Below, piece by piece: positions 1-7,533 of a stretch of 23,820 nucleotides of DNA. The notes under the pieces are model-generated. The model searched no databases. It was not told the DNA's origin and saw only the letters and a program-made list of their open reading frames with translations. Within the stretch, counting starts at the first letter, position 1. Every line of letters starts with the position of its first letter. The stretch is from NCBI GenBank assembly GCA_023425905.1, contig JAFABT010000376.1, positions 1 to 23,820 on the forward strand. Reading direction: 5' to 3'. Position numbers and translations under genes: made by a program. This stretch comes from Actinomycetes bacterium (GTDB taxonomy: Bacteria > Actinomycetota > Actinomycetes > Actinomycetales > Cellulomonadaceae).

Positions 1-33
1 ATGCCGGGCCCCCGCGGTCGTGCTGCGCTGCGA

Positions 34-633
34 TCAGCGCGGGTCCCCCGGCTCGATCTGCCGGATCACCCGCGCCGGGTTGCCGACCGCGACGACGTTC
101 GCGGGCAGGTCCTTCGTCACGACGGCGCCCGCGCCCACGACGGTGTTGTCCCCGATCGTCACCCCCGGGCACACGACGACGCCGCCCCCGAGCCACACGT
201 TGTCCCCGAGCGTGATCGGCTCCGCGGCCTCGAGCTTGTCACGGCGCGGCTGCGGGTCGACGGGGTGGGTCGGGGTGAGGAGCTGGACGTTGGGGCCGAT
301 CTGGCAGTCCTCCCCGATCGTGATCGTCACGACGTCGAGCGCGGTGAGGTTCGAGTTGACGAAGGTCCGCGCGCCGATGTGGATGTTCTCCCCGTAGTCG
401 ACGAAGAGCGGCGGCTTGACGTAGGCGCCCTCGCCGAGCGAACCGAGCAGCGCGACGAGGTGCTCGCGGGCGTCGGGCTCCCCCGCGGCCTCGGCCCGGT
501 GGTACTCGTAGGTGAGGCGCAGCGCCTCGCGCGAGATGCGCTCGCTCTCCGGGTCGTCGGCGATGTAGAGGTCGCCCGCGAGCATGCGCTCACGATTCGT
601 GCGCGGGTCACCCGCGAAGTACTCGGTCGTCAT
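34..633 (-). CDS. Maltose/galactoside O-acetyltransferase family protein (left-handed beta-helix)
   Basis: A 199-aa cytoplasmic acetyl-CoA-dependent sugar O-acetyltransferase of the Maa/LacA/NodL family. Residues 5-55 form the short N-terminal Maa domain (RERMLAGDLY, then a helical segment). Residues 70-190 carry the hexapeptide repeats of the left-handed beta-helix (IHIGARTFVN, ITIGEDCQIG, VTIGDNTVVGAGAVV) and end in the family's VGNPARVI. The catalytic histidine is H123 in LLTPTHPVDP. Length is typical of the family (about 185-200 aa). The ATG lies 6 nt downstream of a TANNNT -10 box, so the mRNA is probably leaderless, which supports this start. It is divergent from the lipoprotein at 736. 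The family assignment is secure; the sugar acceptor cannot be read from sequence. Confidence 0.93.
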   Translation of the reverse strand: MTTEYFAGDPRTNRERMLAGDLYIADDPESERISREALRLTYEYHRAEAAGEPDAREHLVALLGSLGEGAYVKPPLFVDYGENIHIGARTFVNSNLTALDVVTITIGEDCQIGPNVQLLTPTHPVDPQPRRDKLEAAEPITLGDNVWLGGGVVVCPGVTIGDNTVVGAGAVVTKDLPANVVAVGNPARVIRQIEPGDPR

Positions 634-639
634 GGCACC

Positions 640-645
640 ACCCTA
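640..645 (-). promoter_or_regulatory. -10 box TAGGGT, leaderless promoter of the O-acetyltransferase
   Basis: On the minus strand TAGGGT is followed by exactly 6 nt and then the ATG at 633. The same TANNNT-N6-start arrangement recurs at five other genes here, so transcription probably starts at or next to the A of ATG. No Shine-Dalgarno is evident. Confidence 0.6.
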
Positions 646-723
646 CGGAGGTGCTTCCCGCCCCCTGCCGGTCGCCGGATCATGCTGTCGGTGAACATCG
701 GGCGAATGCGACCGTTCGCGCCA

Positions 724-729
724 TATCGT
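724..729 (+). promoter_or_regulatory. -10 box TATCGT, leaderless promoter of the lipoprotein at 736
   Basis: TATCGT, 6 nt, then GTG at 736. This spacing favours GTG 736 over the upstream in-frame ATGs at 682 and 706, neither of which has a convincing ribosome binding site. Confidence 0.55.
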
Positions 730-735
730 GTCCGT

Positions 736-1374
736 GTGCCCCGTCGTCTCGTCGTCCTCGTCGCCGTCCCCGCCGTCCTGCTCGCGGGCTGCTCCTCAGA
801 GTCGCGCCCCGAGCCCGACGCCCCCGCGAGCGCCATCCCCGGTGCGTGGTTGGAGCGCACCGCTGAGGGCTGGCCCGAGTCGAAGGCCTTCGGCGGCGCC
901 ATTCCCGTCCTCGCGAGCGGTACGTGCGTGCTCACCGAGGAGATCACGGCGCGCGGCGTCACGGCGTCGGACGACCTCGTCGGCTACGGCTCCTACGGTG
1001 ACGACCGCAGCGCCCCCGACGCCTACCGGTACGTCTGCGACTTCCGCGCCGACGGCCTCTCCGCGCAGCTCCAGGTCGTCAAGGCGCCCTCGGTCGACAT
1101 CGCCCGCAAGACGGTCGACCTCTTCCTCGGCGAGAAGACGACGAAGGACCAGCAGAACGCGCCGACGACGGTCAAGGTCGGCGCAGTCGACGTCCACGTG
1201 AACAAGCGCTGGTACCCCAAGCCCGAGTACGGCGAGGCCGTCGCGCTCTTCCACGACGAGGAGGCCAAGGCCCTCGTCCAGCTCGAGGTGACGTCGCTCG
1301 ACGCCGACTCCTTCGCCTCGTACACCCCGCAGCAGGTCGCGACCGACCTCATGCTTGAGCTCGCCCGGGCCTGA
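736..1374 (+). CDS. Lipoprotein of unknown function
   Basis: A 212-aa predicted lipoprotein. Residues 1-18 form a type II signal peptide: PRR, a hydrophobic run (LVVLVAVPAVLLAG), then the lipobox LLAGC with acylated C19 followed by SS. The mature part is hydrophilic with two cysteines (GTCVLTEE and YVCDFRA) that could pair. It resembles the small DUF3558-like or sensor-type lipoproteins common in actinobacteria, but I cannot name a family. GTG is chosen as start because it begins a compact signal peptide and sits 6 nt after a TANNNT box; ATG 706 or 682 would add a basic extension. The gene ends 24 bp before the convergent SRPBCC gene. Presumably it is anchored on the outer face of the membrane. 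Role unknown. Confidence 0.8.
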   Translation: MPRRLVVLVAVPAVLLAGCSSESRPEPDAPASAIPGAWLERTAEGWPESKAFGGAIPVLASGTCVLTEEITARGVTASDDLVGYGSYGDDRSAPDAYRYVCDFRADGLSAQLQVVKAPSVDIARKTVDLFLGEKTTKDQQNAPTTVKVGAVDVHVNKRWYPKPEYGEAVALFHDEEAKALVQLEVTSLDADSFASYTPQQVATDLMLELARA

Positions 1375-1398
1375 GCCCTGAGCCGCTGGCCGACCGGG

Positions 1399-2439
1399 TC
1401 AGCTGGCCACGCGCGACGCGGCCGCGCAGATCCGGTCGAGGTACGCCTCGACGCCGGCACTGCGCTCGGCGAGCAGCCGCTTGAGACGCGCCTCGTGCTC
1501 GAGCATCCTCAGGAGCACCGACACCTCGGTCCCACCCGCCACCGGCTTGACGACGACGGTCCTCGTGAGCAGGTGCGCGGTCGACAGGCTCCGGACCGTG
1601 AAGCTCCGTCCCGGGTCCTCGGCGACCACCTCGACCATCGTGACCTCCCGCGCCGGCGGGGTCCACGTGACGACCATGCAGATCTGCTCACCGACCTCTC
1701 CACGAGGCGTCCCGGGCGCCGTGAAGGTGACGGCGGCGGGGTCGTCGGTGTCCAGCCGTGCCTGCTCCGCGGGGCGGACCGCGGCCCACACGGCCTCGAC
1801 GCTCGCGTCGACGACCGCGGACCGCAGGACCTCACCCCCCACGAGGTCGGACTCGTCGTGCGAACGAGTCTCCGCCGGCGTCGCCGGGGTCCCCGCCAGA
1901 TGGTCGGCAAGCCGATCGAGCTGGCCGCGCGGGATGGCCTGCGCACGCGCGCGCATCTCGTCGGCGGCCTTGCGCGAGGTCTGGAAGGTGAACCACACGG
2001 CCACCTCGCACGAGAGGTCAGAGGCGGGCTCCACCGTCGTCGTCGTCACGAGGTTCTGGTGCTCCTGCCGCTCCTGGTAGACGCGCGCGCGGCCCGGCTC
2101 GATCGCGAGCAGCTCGTGGACGACACCGACGAGAGCCCCGTCGGGGCGACGCGTGAGGACGCAGCGGCACTCGCCGACCTCTCCCGTCGGGGTCCCGGGG
2201 ACGACGAAGGTCGCCACGACGTCCGGTCCGTAGGCGACGTCGGGCAGCAGCGCCCACACCGCGTCGGCGGGTGCGTCGAGCACGCGCCGCGCGGACGTCG
2301 TCACATTCGTGAGGGTGCGGTGCGTGTCCGTACGGAGCTGCTCGTCACGCTCGGCTCGCACGCTGTCCCGGGTGACCCGCAGGTACGAGCGGACCCACGC
2401 CGCCGGGCTGGAGGCCCACCACCGCGAGCGCTCACCCAT
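1399..2439 (-). CDS. Tandem SRPBCC (START/polyketide-cyclase-like) domain protein
   Basis: A 346-aa protein with two copies of an SRPBCC helix-grip domain, the hydrophobic-ligand pocket fold of Bet v1, START and AHSA1 proteins. The repeats begin with matching strands, SARRVLDAPADAVWALL near residue 50 and LRSAVVDASVEAVWAAV near residue 205. Both continue with a PGTPxGEVGE turn (FVVPGTPTGEVGE and FTAPGTPRGEVGE), so the duplication is easily seen. No signal peptide or membrane segment is present. The ATG at 2439 overlaps the stop of the upstream GNAT gene by 8 nt (ATGGGTGA), implying translational coupling; an in-frame ATG at 2448 would add three residues. Ligand and role are unknown; the fold could bind a lipid, act as a cyclase/hydratase or be purely regulatory. 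Confidence 0.82.
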   Translation of the reverse strand: MGERSRWWASSPAAWVRSYLRVTRDSVRAERDEQLRTDTHRTLTNVTTSARRVLDAPADAVWALLPDVAYGPDVVATFVVPGTPTGEVGECRCVLTRRPDGALVGVVHELLAIEPGRARVYQERQEHQNLVTTTTVEPASDLSCEVAVWFTFQTSRKAADEMRARAQAIPRGQLDRLADHLAGTPATPAETRSHDESDLVGGEVLRSAVVDASVEAVWAAVRPAEQARLDTDDPAAVTFTAPGTPRGEVGEQICMVVTWTPPAREVTMVEVVAEDPGRSFTVRSLSTAHLLTRTVVVKPVAGGTEVSVLLRMLEHEARLKRLLAERSAGVEAYLDRICAAASRVAS

Positions 2440-3013
2440 GGCGCGCATCCGTACCCGTCCGCCACCGCTCGACCGGCAGGCGGAACAGCACGTGCGGCGC
2501 GAGGCGATGCCCCGCCGGTCTGCCGGGGTGGACGAAGTCGTCCGCGGCGTCGCGCGTCATGCCGATCCGCCGCATGACGGCCTGCGACCGCTCGTTGCTC
2601 ACCGCGGTGAAGGAGACGACCTCGTCGTGGCCGAGCTCGTCGAAGGCGACCGCGAGCGCGGCCCGAGCCGCCTCGCTCGCGTAGCCGCTCCCCCACGCCC
2701 AGCGGGCGAGGCGCCAGCCGACCTCGATGCACGGGTTGAACGGCGCGTCCCACCCCGGCACGGCGAGCCCGGTGAACCCGGCGAAGCGCCCCGCGTCCGG
2801 GCCCGTCCGCACCTCGAGAGCCCACAGCCCCCAGCCGTGCTCGGCGAGGTGGGCGTCGGCGCGGTCGGCGAGGGCGTCGCTCTGCTCGCGCGTGAGCGGC
2901 TCGAAGAAGTGCTCCATGACGTCCGGGTCGGCGTTGAGCGCTGCGAAGGGCTCGCGGTCCTCAGCCGTCCAGCGGCGCAGCAGCAGGCGGTCGGTCGTCA
3001 ACGTCTGAGGCAT
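2432..3013 (-). CDS. GNAT family N-acetyltransferase, RimJ/RimL type
   Basis: A 193-aa protein with the RimJ/RimL-type GNAT fold. It opens with LTTDRLLLRRWTAEDREPF, the usual first strand of this group. The acetyl-CoA-binding motif A lies at about residues 97-120 (EVGWRLARWAWGSGYASEA), and motif B contains NERSQAVMRRIGM. Such enzymes acetylate N-terminal amino groups of proteins, or small amines, in the cytoplasm; the substrate cannot be told. Its start is 50 bp downstream of the lipoprotein stop and its end overlaps the SRPBCC gene, so it probably shares a transcript with both. No strong ribosome binding site is visible. Confidence 0.92.
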   Translation of the reverse strand: MPQTLTTDRLLLRRWTAEDREPFAALNADPDVMEHFFEPLTREQSDALADRADAHLAEHGWGLWALEVRTGPDAGRFAGFTGLAVPGWDAPFNPCIEVGWRLARWAWGSGYASEAARAALAVAFDELGHDEVVSFTAVSNERSQAVMRRIGMTRDAADDFVHPGRPAGHRLAPHVLFRLPVERWRTGTDARHG

Positions 3014-3063
3014 GGGTTCGATCTTTGCAGGCCGCCGACGGCGGGGACACCCTCACCTGATCG

Positions 3064-3555
3064 TCATGACGGCTGCACGCTCACACCGAACCCGCCCTCG
3101 CTCCACGATGCCTCAAGCTCGCCTGACGCGGGCAGGTCGACGTCGTAGCAGCCGCGTAGACGCATCGTCCCCTCGGGAGTCGTGGGGTCGGCCCAGCACA
3201 CGACGGAGGGTCCGGCCGGGGCGTCGAGCCGGAAGCGGCCCTCGGGCGTGATCGCGGCACGCACCGCCCCGAGGTCGACCAGTGCGTCCTGCGTGACGTC
3301 GGCGCTGAGATGCCGCACGTCGCCGGGCGACTCGCCGAGGCCCGCGAGCGCCCAGAGCGCACCGGCCTGCGCGGCCGGCACGGCGACGATCACGCCGGCG
3401 TCGATCGGCTGGTCCCCCAGGCCGGTGTCGTCGCGCGCGACGATCGTCCCCGCGAGGCCGGGCCCGTCCGGCGCCGAGGGGGTGCACCCAGCGACGGCGC
3501 CCGCGACCGCCCCCGTGACGGCGAGCACCGTCACGAGGGCCACGACGCGTCTCAT
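3064..3555 (-). CDS. Small lipoprotein downstream of the VWA-metzincin gene
   Basis: A 163-aa predicted lipoprotein. Residues 1-22 form a signal peptide (MRRVVALVTVLAVTGAVAG) and the lipobox region AGAVAGC ends at C23. The mature part starts SAPDGPGLAGTIVARDD and includes ITPEGRFRLDAPAGPSVVCW, reminiscent of carboxypeptidase-regulatory-like beta-sandwich domains, plus a second cysteine in RGCYDVDL that could form a disulfide. The start is fixed by an ATGA overlap: its ATG (3555-3553) overlaps the TGA (3554-3552) of the giant secreted protein, so the two are translationally coupled. That points to a shared envelope function. A longer ORF in this frame extends upstream into the neighbouring gene but is only out-of-frame overlap. 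Function unknown. Confidence 0.8.
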   Translation of the reverse strand: MRRVVALVTVLAVTGAVAGAVAGCTPSAPDGPGLAGTIVARDDTGLGDQPIDAGVIVAVPAAQAGALWALAGLGESPGDVRHLSADVTQDALVDLGAVRAAITPEGRFRLDAPAGPSVVCWADPTTPEGTMRLRGCYDVDLPASGELEASWSEGGFGVSVQPS

Positions 3556-6500
3556 CCGCAGGTCCCCTCGCTCGTCCGGAACGCGGTCGGGACGCTCGCC
3601 TGCACGCCGGCCTCGAGCGCCCCCGTGAAGCCGAAGGTCACCTCGTCGCCCGGCTGGACCGATCCGTTCCACGGCAGGCTGCGCGCGACGGCATCGCCGC
3701 CCGACGTCGTGAGATCCGTGCTCCAGGACTCGGTCACGGACTCTCCCTGCGGCAGTGCCCACCGCACGGTCCAGCCGTCCCACGGTGTCTCGCCCGTGTT
3801 CCGCAGGAACACCTGGACGGTCGAGCCCTGGTCCCACGTGCCGTGGACGACGTAGCGGACCTCGCAGGCCGCGGGCTCCGGGTCGGGATCGATCGGCGCG
3901 ATGCGTCGCACGACGAGCTCGACCGTCGCTGTGGCCTCGGCCCCTGAGCCGTCGGTCACCGTCACCGTGATCGTGTGCGTTCCCTCGCTCAGCTCGTCAG
4001 CGCGCTTGGGCACCGTGGCGCCCGAGCCCAGTGCGCCGTCGAGGTCCGACGTCCACCGCACCGACGCCCCGTCGAGGCTGCCGTCCTCGGCGTCGTACGC
4101 GCGCGCCTCGAGGCTGAAGGCCTGGGCTCCCGTGACGACGGTCTCGGCCGCCGGGGAGGTGATCTCCACCTCGGGCGCGAGGTTCGGCAGGACGAACTGC
4201 GGCGAGGTCGCCTCGCTCGACCGGAATCCGTCGCTCACGACGACGCGGAGCATGGCCTGCTGGCTCGCGGGCAGGGACCAGCGGGCCAGGTCGACGGACG
4301 TGGAGGTGAGGTCGATGCCGACGACCTGCCAGGTCTCCCCGCCGTCCGCTGAGTAGAGCAACGTGCTCACGAGGTCGTCGCCGTCGGCGTCCTCGGCCTG
4401 CCAGGAGACCGCGAGACGCTCCGTCGTCCCCGTCGTCGGGGCGGCGATCGAGGCGGTCGGCGCACCCGCGGAGGAGTCCATCGAGGCGAGCACCTCGCCG
4501 TCGGCGGACCGCAGCTCGAGACGTGCGGCGTCCTCGCCCGGGACGGGGATGACGACGTCGACGATCGCGTCAGGCGTCGCGATGACGTCGCCCCCGCCGC
4601 CCTCGGCCGGGTCGCCGTGCTGATGCTCGGGCGTGAACCGCACCTCGGACAGCTCCTGCCCGGCGGCGTCGAGCACGACGACGGCGTGCGTCCCGTCAGG
4701 GTCGTCCGAGGTCGGCGCCTCGTGGACGAGAAGCGCGGGCTGGAGCGTCGCCTGGGACCCGTCGAGGCGGACGATGCCGCGCACGAGCAGGCCCTCGTCG
4801 GACGCAGCGGGCCGCACGTCGCCCGCCCGGCCGATCGGGTCCCGGTCGGACGTGAGGAGCTGCGCGTAGCTCGTCGAGTCGATCCAGCGGAACTGCCCCG
4901 TCCGGTCCTGCGCCGAGCAGTAGGACATGAGCGGAGCGGTGTCCTCCGGGTCGGACAGGGCGAGGTTCTCCACCGTCGGGAAGAACCGGGTGTCCATGCC
5001 CCAGATCTCGGTGCGGGCGTCGCCGACCGGGCCGAGGACCGGCTCGTCGTCACCGCCCCTCACGTCCCAGAACGGGTAGTCGGGCGCGGAGCTGTCGGCG
5101 ACCTCCTTGCACCACCCCTTCTTCTGGTTGTTGAAGATCCACAGGACCTTCGTCCAGCCGTTCTCGGCCGCGTTCACCGTGTGGTGCAGACCGTAGGTGT
5201 GGCCGAGCTCGTGCGGGCCCCGGTTGCGGCCGTGCCCGATCGCGTTGCGTGCGCCCTCTGAGCCGAGCCACGACGAGGCGACGCGGCCCGAGGCCCGGCC
5301 CCCCTCGTCCGGGTGCGTCCCGGGGATGACGCCGTACCACCGCTGCTCGTCGCTCGGCCTGGCGAGCCGGCGCGCGGTCGAGAGGATCGAGTTCGTGTCG
5401 GACACCGAGCCGGGTCGCTTCGCGAGCTCGATGACGGAGGCACCGACCCGCCACCCGGCGACGGGGAACATCGAGATGACGCGCTCCTGCTGCTCGAGGA
5501 CCTCGCTGAAGGTGACCTCCTCGCGGGTCGCGTCGGCGCCCCACGCGAAGCCGCGGAACTCGATGTCAGCGGCATAGCCTGGCTCGAAGGTGACGTCCTG
5601 CGCGCACGGCAGCGTGCCGCTGCCCTCGTCGTCGCACGTGACGCCGCCGGGCAGCTCGAGGGCGAGCTCGACCGAGTCGAAGGTCCACCCGAGCGGCAGC
5701 TCGAAGTTGAGGGTGTCGTCGAGATCCTCGCGGTCCGTGTCCCACGCGTCGTCGACGAGGACGGCGGCGGAGTTCACGGGGCTGAGCGGACTGAGGTCGA
5801 GCTCCTGCCCCCCGCTGAACGCGCGGAGCCGGCCTGAGGTCCGGACGGACTCGCCCGGCTCGTTCGTCACGTAGGCGCGCACGACGGTCGGCTTGCCCTC
5901 GACGAGGGGGACGCTGTTGTCGAGGTCCTGGACCGACTGCGTGACCTCGATCGCCTCGACGCGCAGCGGGTCGGCCGCGCAGCCGGAGATGAGCGAGGTG
6001 AACTCCGTCGTCGTGCGGGCGAAGGTCACCGTGCCGCCGCCGAAGACGTGTGGTCCGTACGCTGCGGCCGCCGATCCCGACGTGAACGAGCCGTCCTCGA
6101 TCGCGACGACGGAGAACTTGTCGACGCCGTTCGCCCGGGCGAAGCCCGTCGCACTCGTGAGCGTCTCGCCGGAGTTGAACTCGCCGTCGGTCGACATGCA
6201 CAGTGACCAGCGCGCGTCCGTCCGTCCGGAGGCGAGGAGCTGCTGGGTCCCCGTCCGAACGGCGTCGCCGGGGTTCGTGCTCGACCCGATCTGGGCGATC
6301 GAGGAGACCTGCGCGACGACGGCCGCGACCGCATCGGCGGAGTCGAGCACGGTGAGCGGCACCTCGACCCGTGTGCGCGAGGACGATGACACGTACGACC
6401 ACTGCACGACGGAGACGCCGACGGACCCGTCGAGCGGGAAGTTCACGCGATCGCTGAGCATCGCGGCGTAGCCCTGGAGCTGAAGCGACCAGTCGGCCGC

Positions 6501-6659
6501 GTCGATCGACCCCGACCCGTCGAGCAGGAGGACGATGTCGCGCTTCTGCGGCGGCTCGGCCGCAGACACCGGCCCTGCGATTCCTCCGCCCAGCCCGACC
6601 GCGACCATGACCATGACCAGCAGCGCTGCTGCACGCGCTCGTACCCGTGCTCGGAACAT
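3552..6659 (-). CDS. Secreted VWA - metzincin-like peptidase - CBM2 multidomain protein
   Basis: A 1035-aa exported protein. Residues 1-34 are a signal peptide (basic start, hydrophobic core, cleavage near VSA-AEP). Residues 40-232 form a von Willebrand A domain with the MIDAS motif DGSGS at 47-51. At about 235-340 lies a beta-rich adhesion-type segment (RVEAIEVTQSVQDL). Residues 360-600 hold a zinc peptidase domain with the full metzincin motif HELGHTYGLHH at 483-493 (zinc ligands H483, H487, H493; general base E484) and a Met-turn LMSYC with M578. Fibronectin/Ig-like segments follow, to about 925. The end (C932 to C1034) is a bacterial CBM2 with NTGETPWDGWTVRW and flanking cysteines. I infer a secreted, polysaccharide-anchored protease or adhesin. 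The gene is the first of a probable four-gene minus-strand group. GC-rich bases before ATG 6659 (GGGGCGGGACG) are a weak ribosome site. Confidence 0.88.
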   Translation of the reverse strand: MFRARVRARAAALLVMVMVAVGLGGGIAGPVSAAEPPQKRDIVLLLDGSGSIDAADWSLQLQGYAAMLSDRVNFPLDGSVGVSVVQWSYVSSSSRTRVEVPLTVLDSADAVAAVVAQVSSIAQIGSSTNPGDAVRTGTQQLLASGRTDARWSLCMSTDGEFNSGETLTSATGFARANGVDKFSVVAIEDGSFTSGSAAAAYGPHVFGGGTVTFARTTTEFTSLISGCAADPLRVEAIEVTQSVQDLDNSVPLVEGKPTVVRAYVTNEPGESVRTSGRLRAFSGGQELDLSPLSPVNSAAVLVDDAWDTDREDLDDTLNFELPLGWTFDSVELALELPGGVTCDDEGSGTLPCAQDVTFEPGYAADIEFRGFAWGADATREEVTFSEVLEQQERVISMFPVAGWRVGASVIELAKRPGSVSDTNSILSTARRLARPSDEQRWYGVIPGTHPDEGGRASGRVASSWLGSEGARNAIGHGRNRGPHELGHTYGLHHTVNAAENGWTKVLWIFNNQKKGWCKEVADSSAPDYPFWDVRGGDDEPVLGPVGDARTEIWGMDTRFFPTVENLALSDPEDTAPLMSYCSAQDRTGQFRWIDSTSYAQLLTSDRDPIGRAGDVRPAASDEGLLVRGIVRLDGSQATLQPALLVHEAPTSDDPDGTHAVVVLDAAGQELSEVRFTPEHQHGDPAEGGGGDVIATPDAIVDVVIPVPGEDAARLELRSADGEVLASMDSSAGAPTASIAAPTTGTTERLAVSWQAEDADGDDLVSTLLYSADGGETWQVVGIDLTSTSVDLARWSLPASQQAMLRVVVSDGFRSSEATSPQFVLPNLAPEVEITSPAAETVVTGAQAFSLEARAYDAEDGSLDGASVRWTSDLDGALGSGATVPKRADELSEGTHTITVTVTDGSGAEATATVELVVRRIAPIDPDPEPAACEVRYVVHGTWDQGSTVQVFLRNTGETPWDGWTVRWALPQGESVTESWSTDLTTSGGDAVARSLPWNGSVQPGDEVTFGFTGALEAGVQASVPTAFRTSEGTCG

Positions 6660-6696
6660 CGTCCCGCCCCCCGTGTGTCGACGACCTTGCGCGTCG

Positions 6697-6702
6697 AACG
6701 TA
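6697..6702 (-). promoter_or_regulatory. Possible -10 box TACGTT upstream of the VWA-metzincin gene
   Basis: TACGTT on the minus strand fits TANNNT and would give a leader of about 30 nt before ATG 6659. No clear -35 is seen, so this is tentative. Confidence 0.25.
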
Positions 6703-6805
6703 GTGCGCCGAGAGGCCCGCGTGCCGGAAATGCCCGATGTTCACCCGTGTGTCCCACATCGTTCGTCCGGGTCACCCGATCGGGCGACGCCGTTCGGGTG
6801 CTCGA

Positions 6806-7435
6806 TCAGCGTGCAGGTGGTGCGAGGTACCCCCGGATGGCCGGTGCGACGGCGTCGACGAGCTCGTCGATCGTGAGGTCGGCGACGGGGCTGATCCGCA
6901 GCACGTGACGGGCGAAGGCGACGCCGAGCATCGACGCCGCGGCGAGGGAGACGGCACGCGCCCGGGCCTCGTCACCGCGGACGACGTCGCGCAGCCTCGT
7001 GCTCAGCAGGTCGCGCAGCATCTCGCCCGCATGCTCCGACGACGTGGCCGAGCGGGCGAGGGCGCGCAGGACAGGGCCGGTCTCTGGGTCCTCCCAGAGG
7101 GCGAGGTACGTGCGGGTGATGGCCCGGACATCGGGCCCACCCTCGCTCGCGACGGCTGCCGAAAGCTCTTCGGTGAGCCTGCTGCGCCCGGCGACGGCGT
7201 GGGCGAAGAGCGCGTCCTTGTCGCCGAAGTAGTGGCGGACGAGTGCCGGGTCGACGCCGGCGCGGGCTGCGACGGCGCGCATCGAGGTGCCGTCGTAGCC
7301 GTGCTCGGCGAAGAGGCTGAGCGCGGCCTCGAGGATCGCGTCACGCGTGCTCGTGTCTCCCGGCGGGCGGCCCGCGGGGCGCCCTGGCGGGCGGCCGGAC
7401 GGCCTCGCGGGGGTCGAGTCGGCGGTGCTGGACAC
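6806..7435 (-). CDS. TetR/AcrR family repressor of the adjacent ABC exporter
   Basis: A 209-aa TetR-type regulator. After a Pro/Arg/Gly-rich N-terminal tail (GRPPGRPAGRPPG) the helix-turn-helix domain runs from about residue 27 to 75 (ILEAALSLFAEHGYDGTSMR, then AVAARAGVDPALVRHYFGDK). The remaining helices form the ligand-binding and dimer domain, of the kind that ends GVAFARHVLRISP. GTG 7435 is chosen as start because a TANNNT box (TATGCT) lies exactly 6 nt upstream. The alternative GTG at 7456 would place the start inside the operator palindrome and upstream of that box. It is divergent from the ABC genes with a large palindrome between, the standard layout for a local repressor released by the transported drug. 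The inducer is unknown. Confidence 0.92.
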   Translation of the reverse strand: MSSTADSTPARPSGRPPGRPAGRPPGDTSTRDAILEAALSLFAEHGYDGTSMRAVAARAGVDPALVRHYFGDKDALFAHAVAGRSRLTEELSAAVASEGGPDVRAITRTYLALWEDPETGPVLRALARSATSSEHAGEMLRDLLSTRLRDVVRGDEARARAVSLAAASMLGVAFARHVLRISPVADLTIDELVDAVAPAIRGYLAPPAR

Positions 7436-7441
7436 GTGTCG

Positions 7442-7447
7442 AGCATA
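7442..7447 (-). promoter_or_regulatory. -10 box TATGCT of the TetR gene (leaderless)
   Basis: TATGCT on the minus strand is followed by 6 nt and GTG 7435. It touches the left arm of the 7447-7482 palindrome, so a bound repressor would block its own promoter. Confidence 0.6.
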
Positions 7448-7482
7448 ACTCCCCACTTGCGGAATTCCCCGGGTGGGGAGTT
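7447..7482. promoter_or_regulatory. Probable TetR operator: 36-bp palindrome
   Basis: Perfect 10-bp inverted arms AACTCCCCAC (7447-7456) and GTGGGGAGTT (7473-7482) flank a 16-bp middle that contains its own perfect palindrome GGAATTCC (7461-7468), centred on exactly the same point (7464.5). It lies in the intergenic region between tetR and the ABC operon and overlaps the tetR promoter. The site and symmetry are seen directly; binding by the encoded TetR is inferred. Confidence 0.75.
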
Positions 7483-7533
7483 CACTGGTCCCACGCCCTC
7501 CACCGGGCGCCGGACGCGCGAAAGGCGACCCCG

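Noticed and set aside
1..735. Upstream extension of the lipoprotein frame back to base 1
   Set aside because: It runs antisense through the O-acetyltransferase; the signal peptide and -10 spacing place the start at 736.
3064..3837. Longer 257-aa version of the small lipoprotein
   Set aside because: The extra N-terminus overlaps the CBM2 coding region out of frame; the lipoprotein signal begins at the ATGA overlap (3555).
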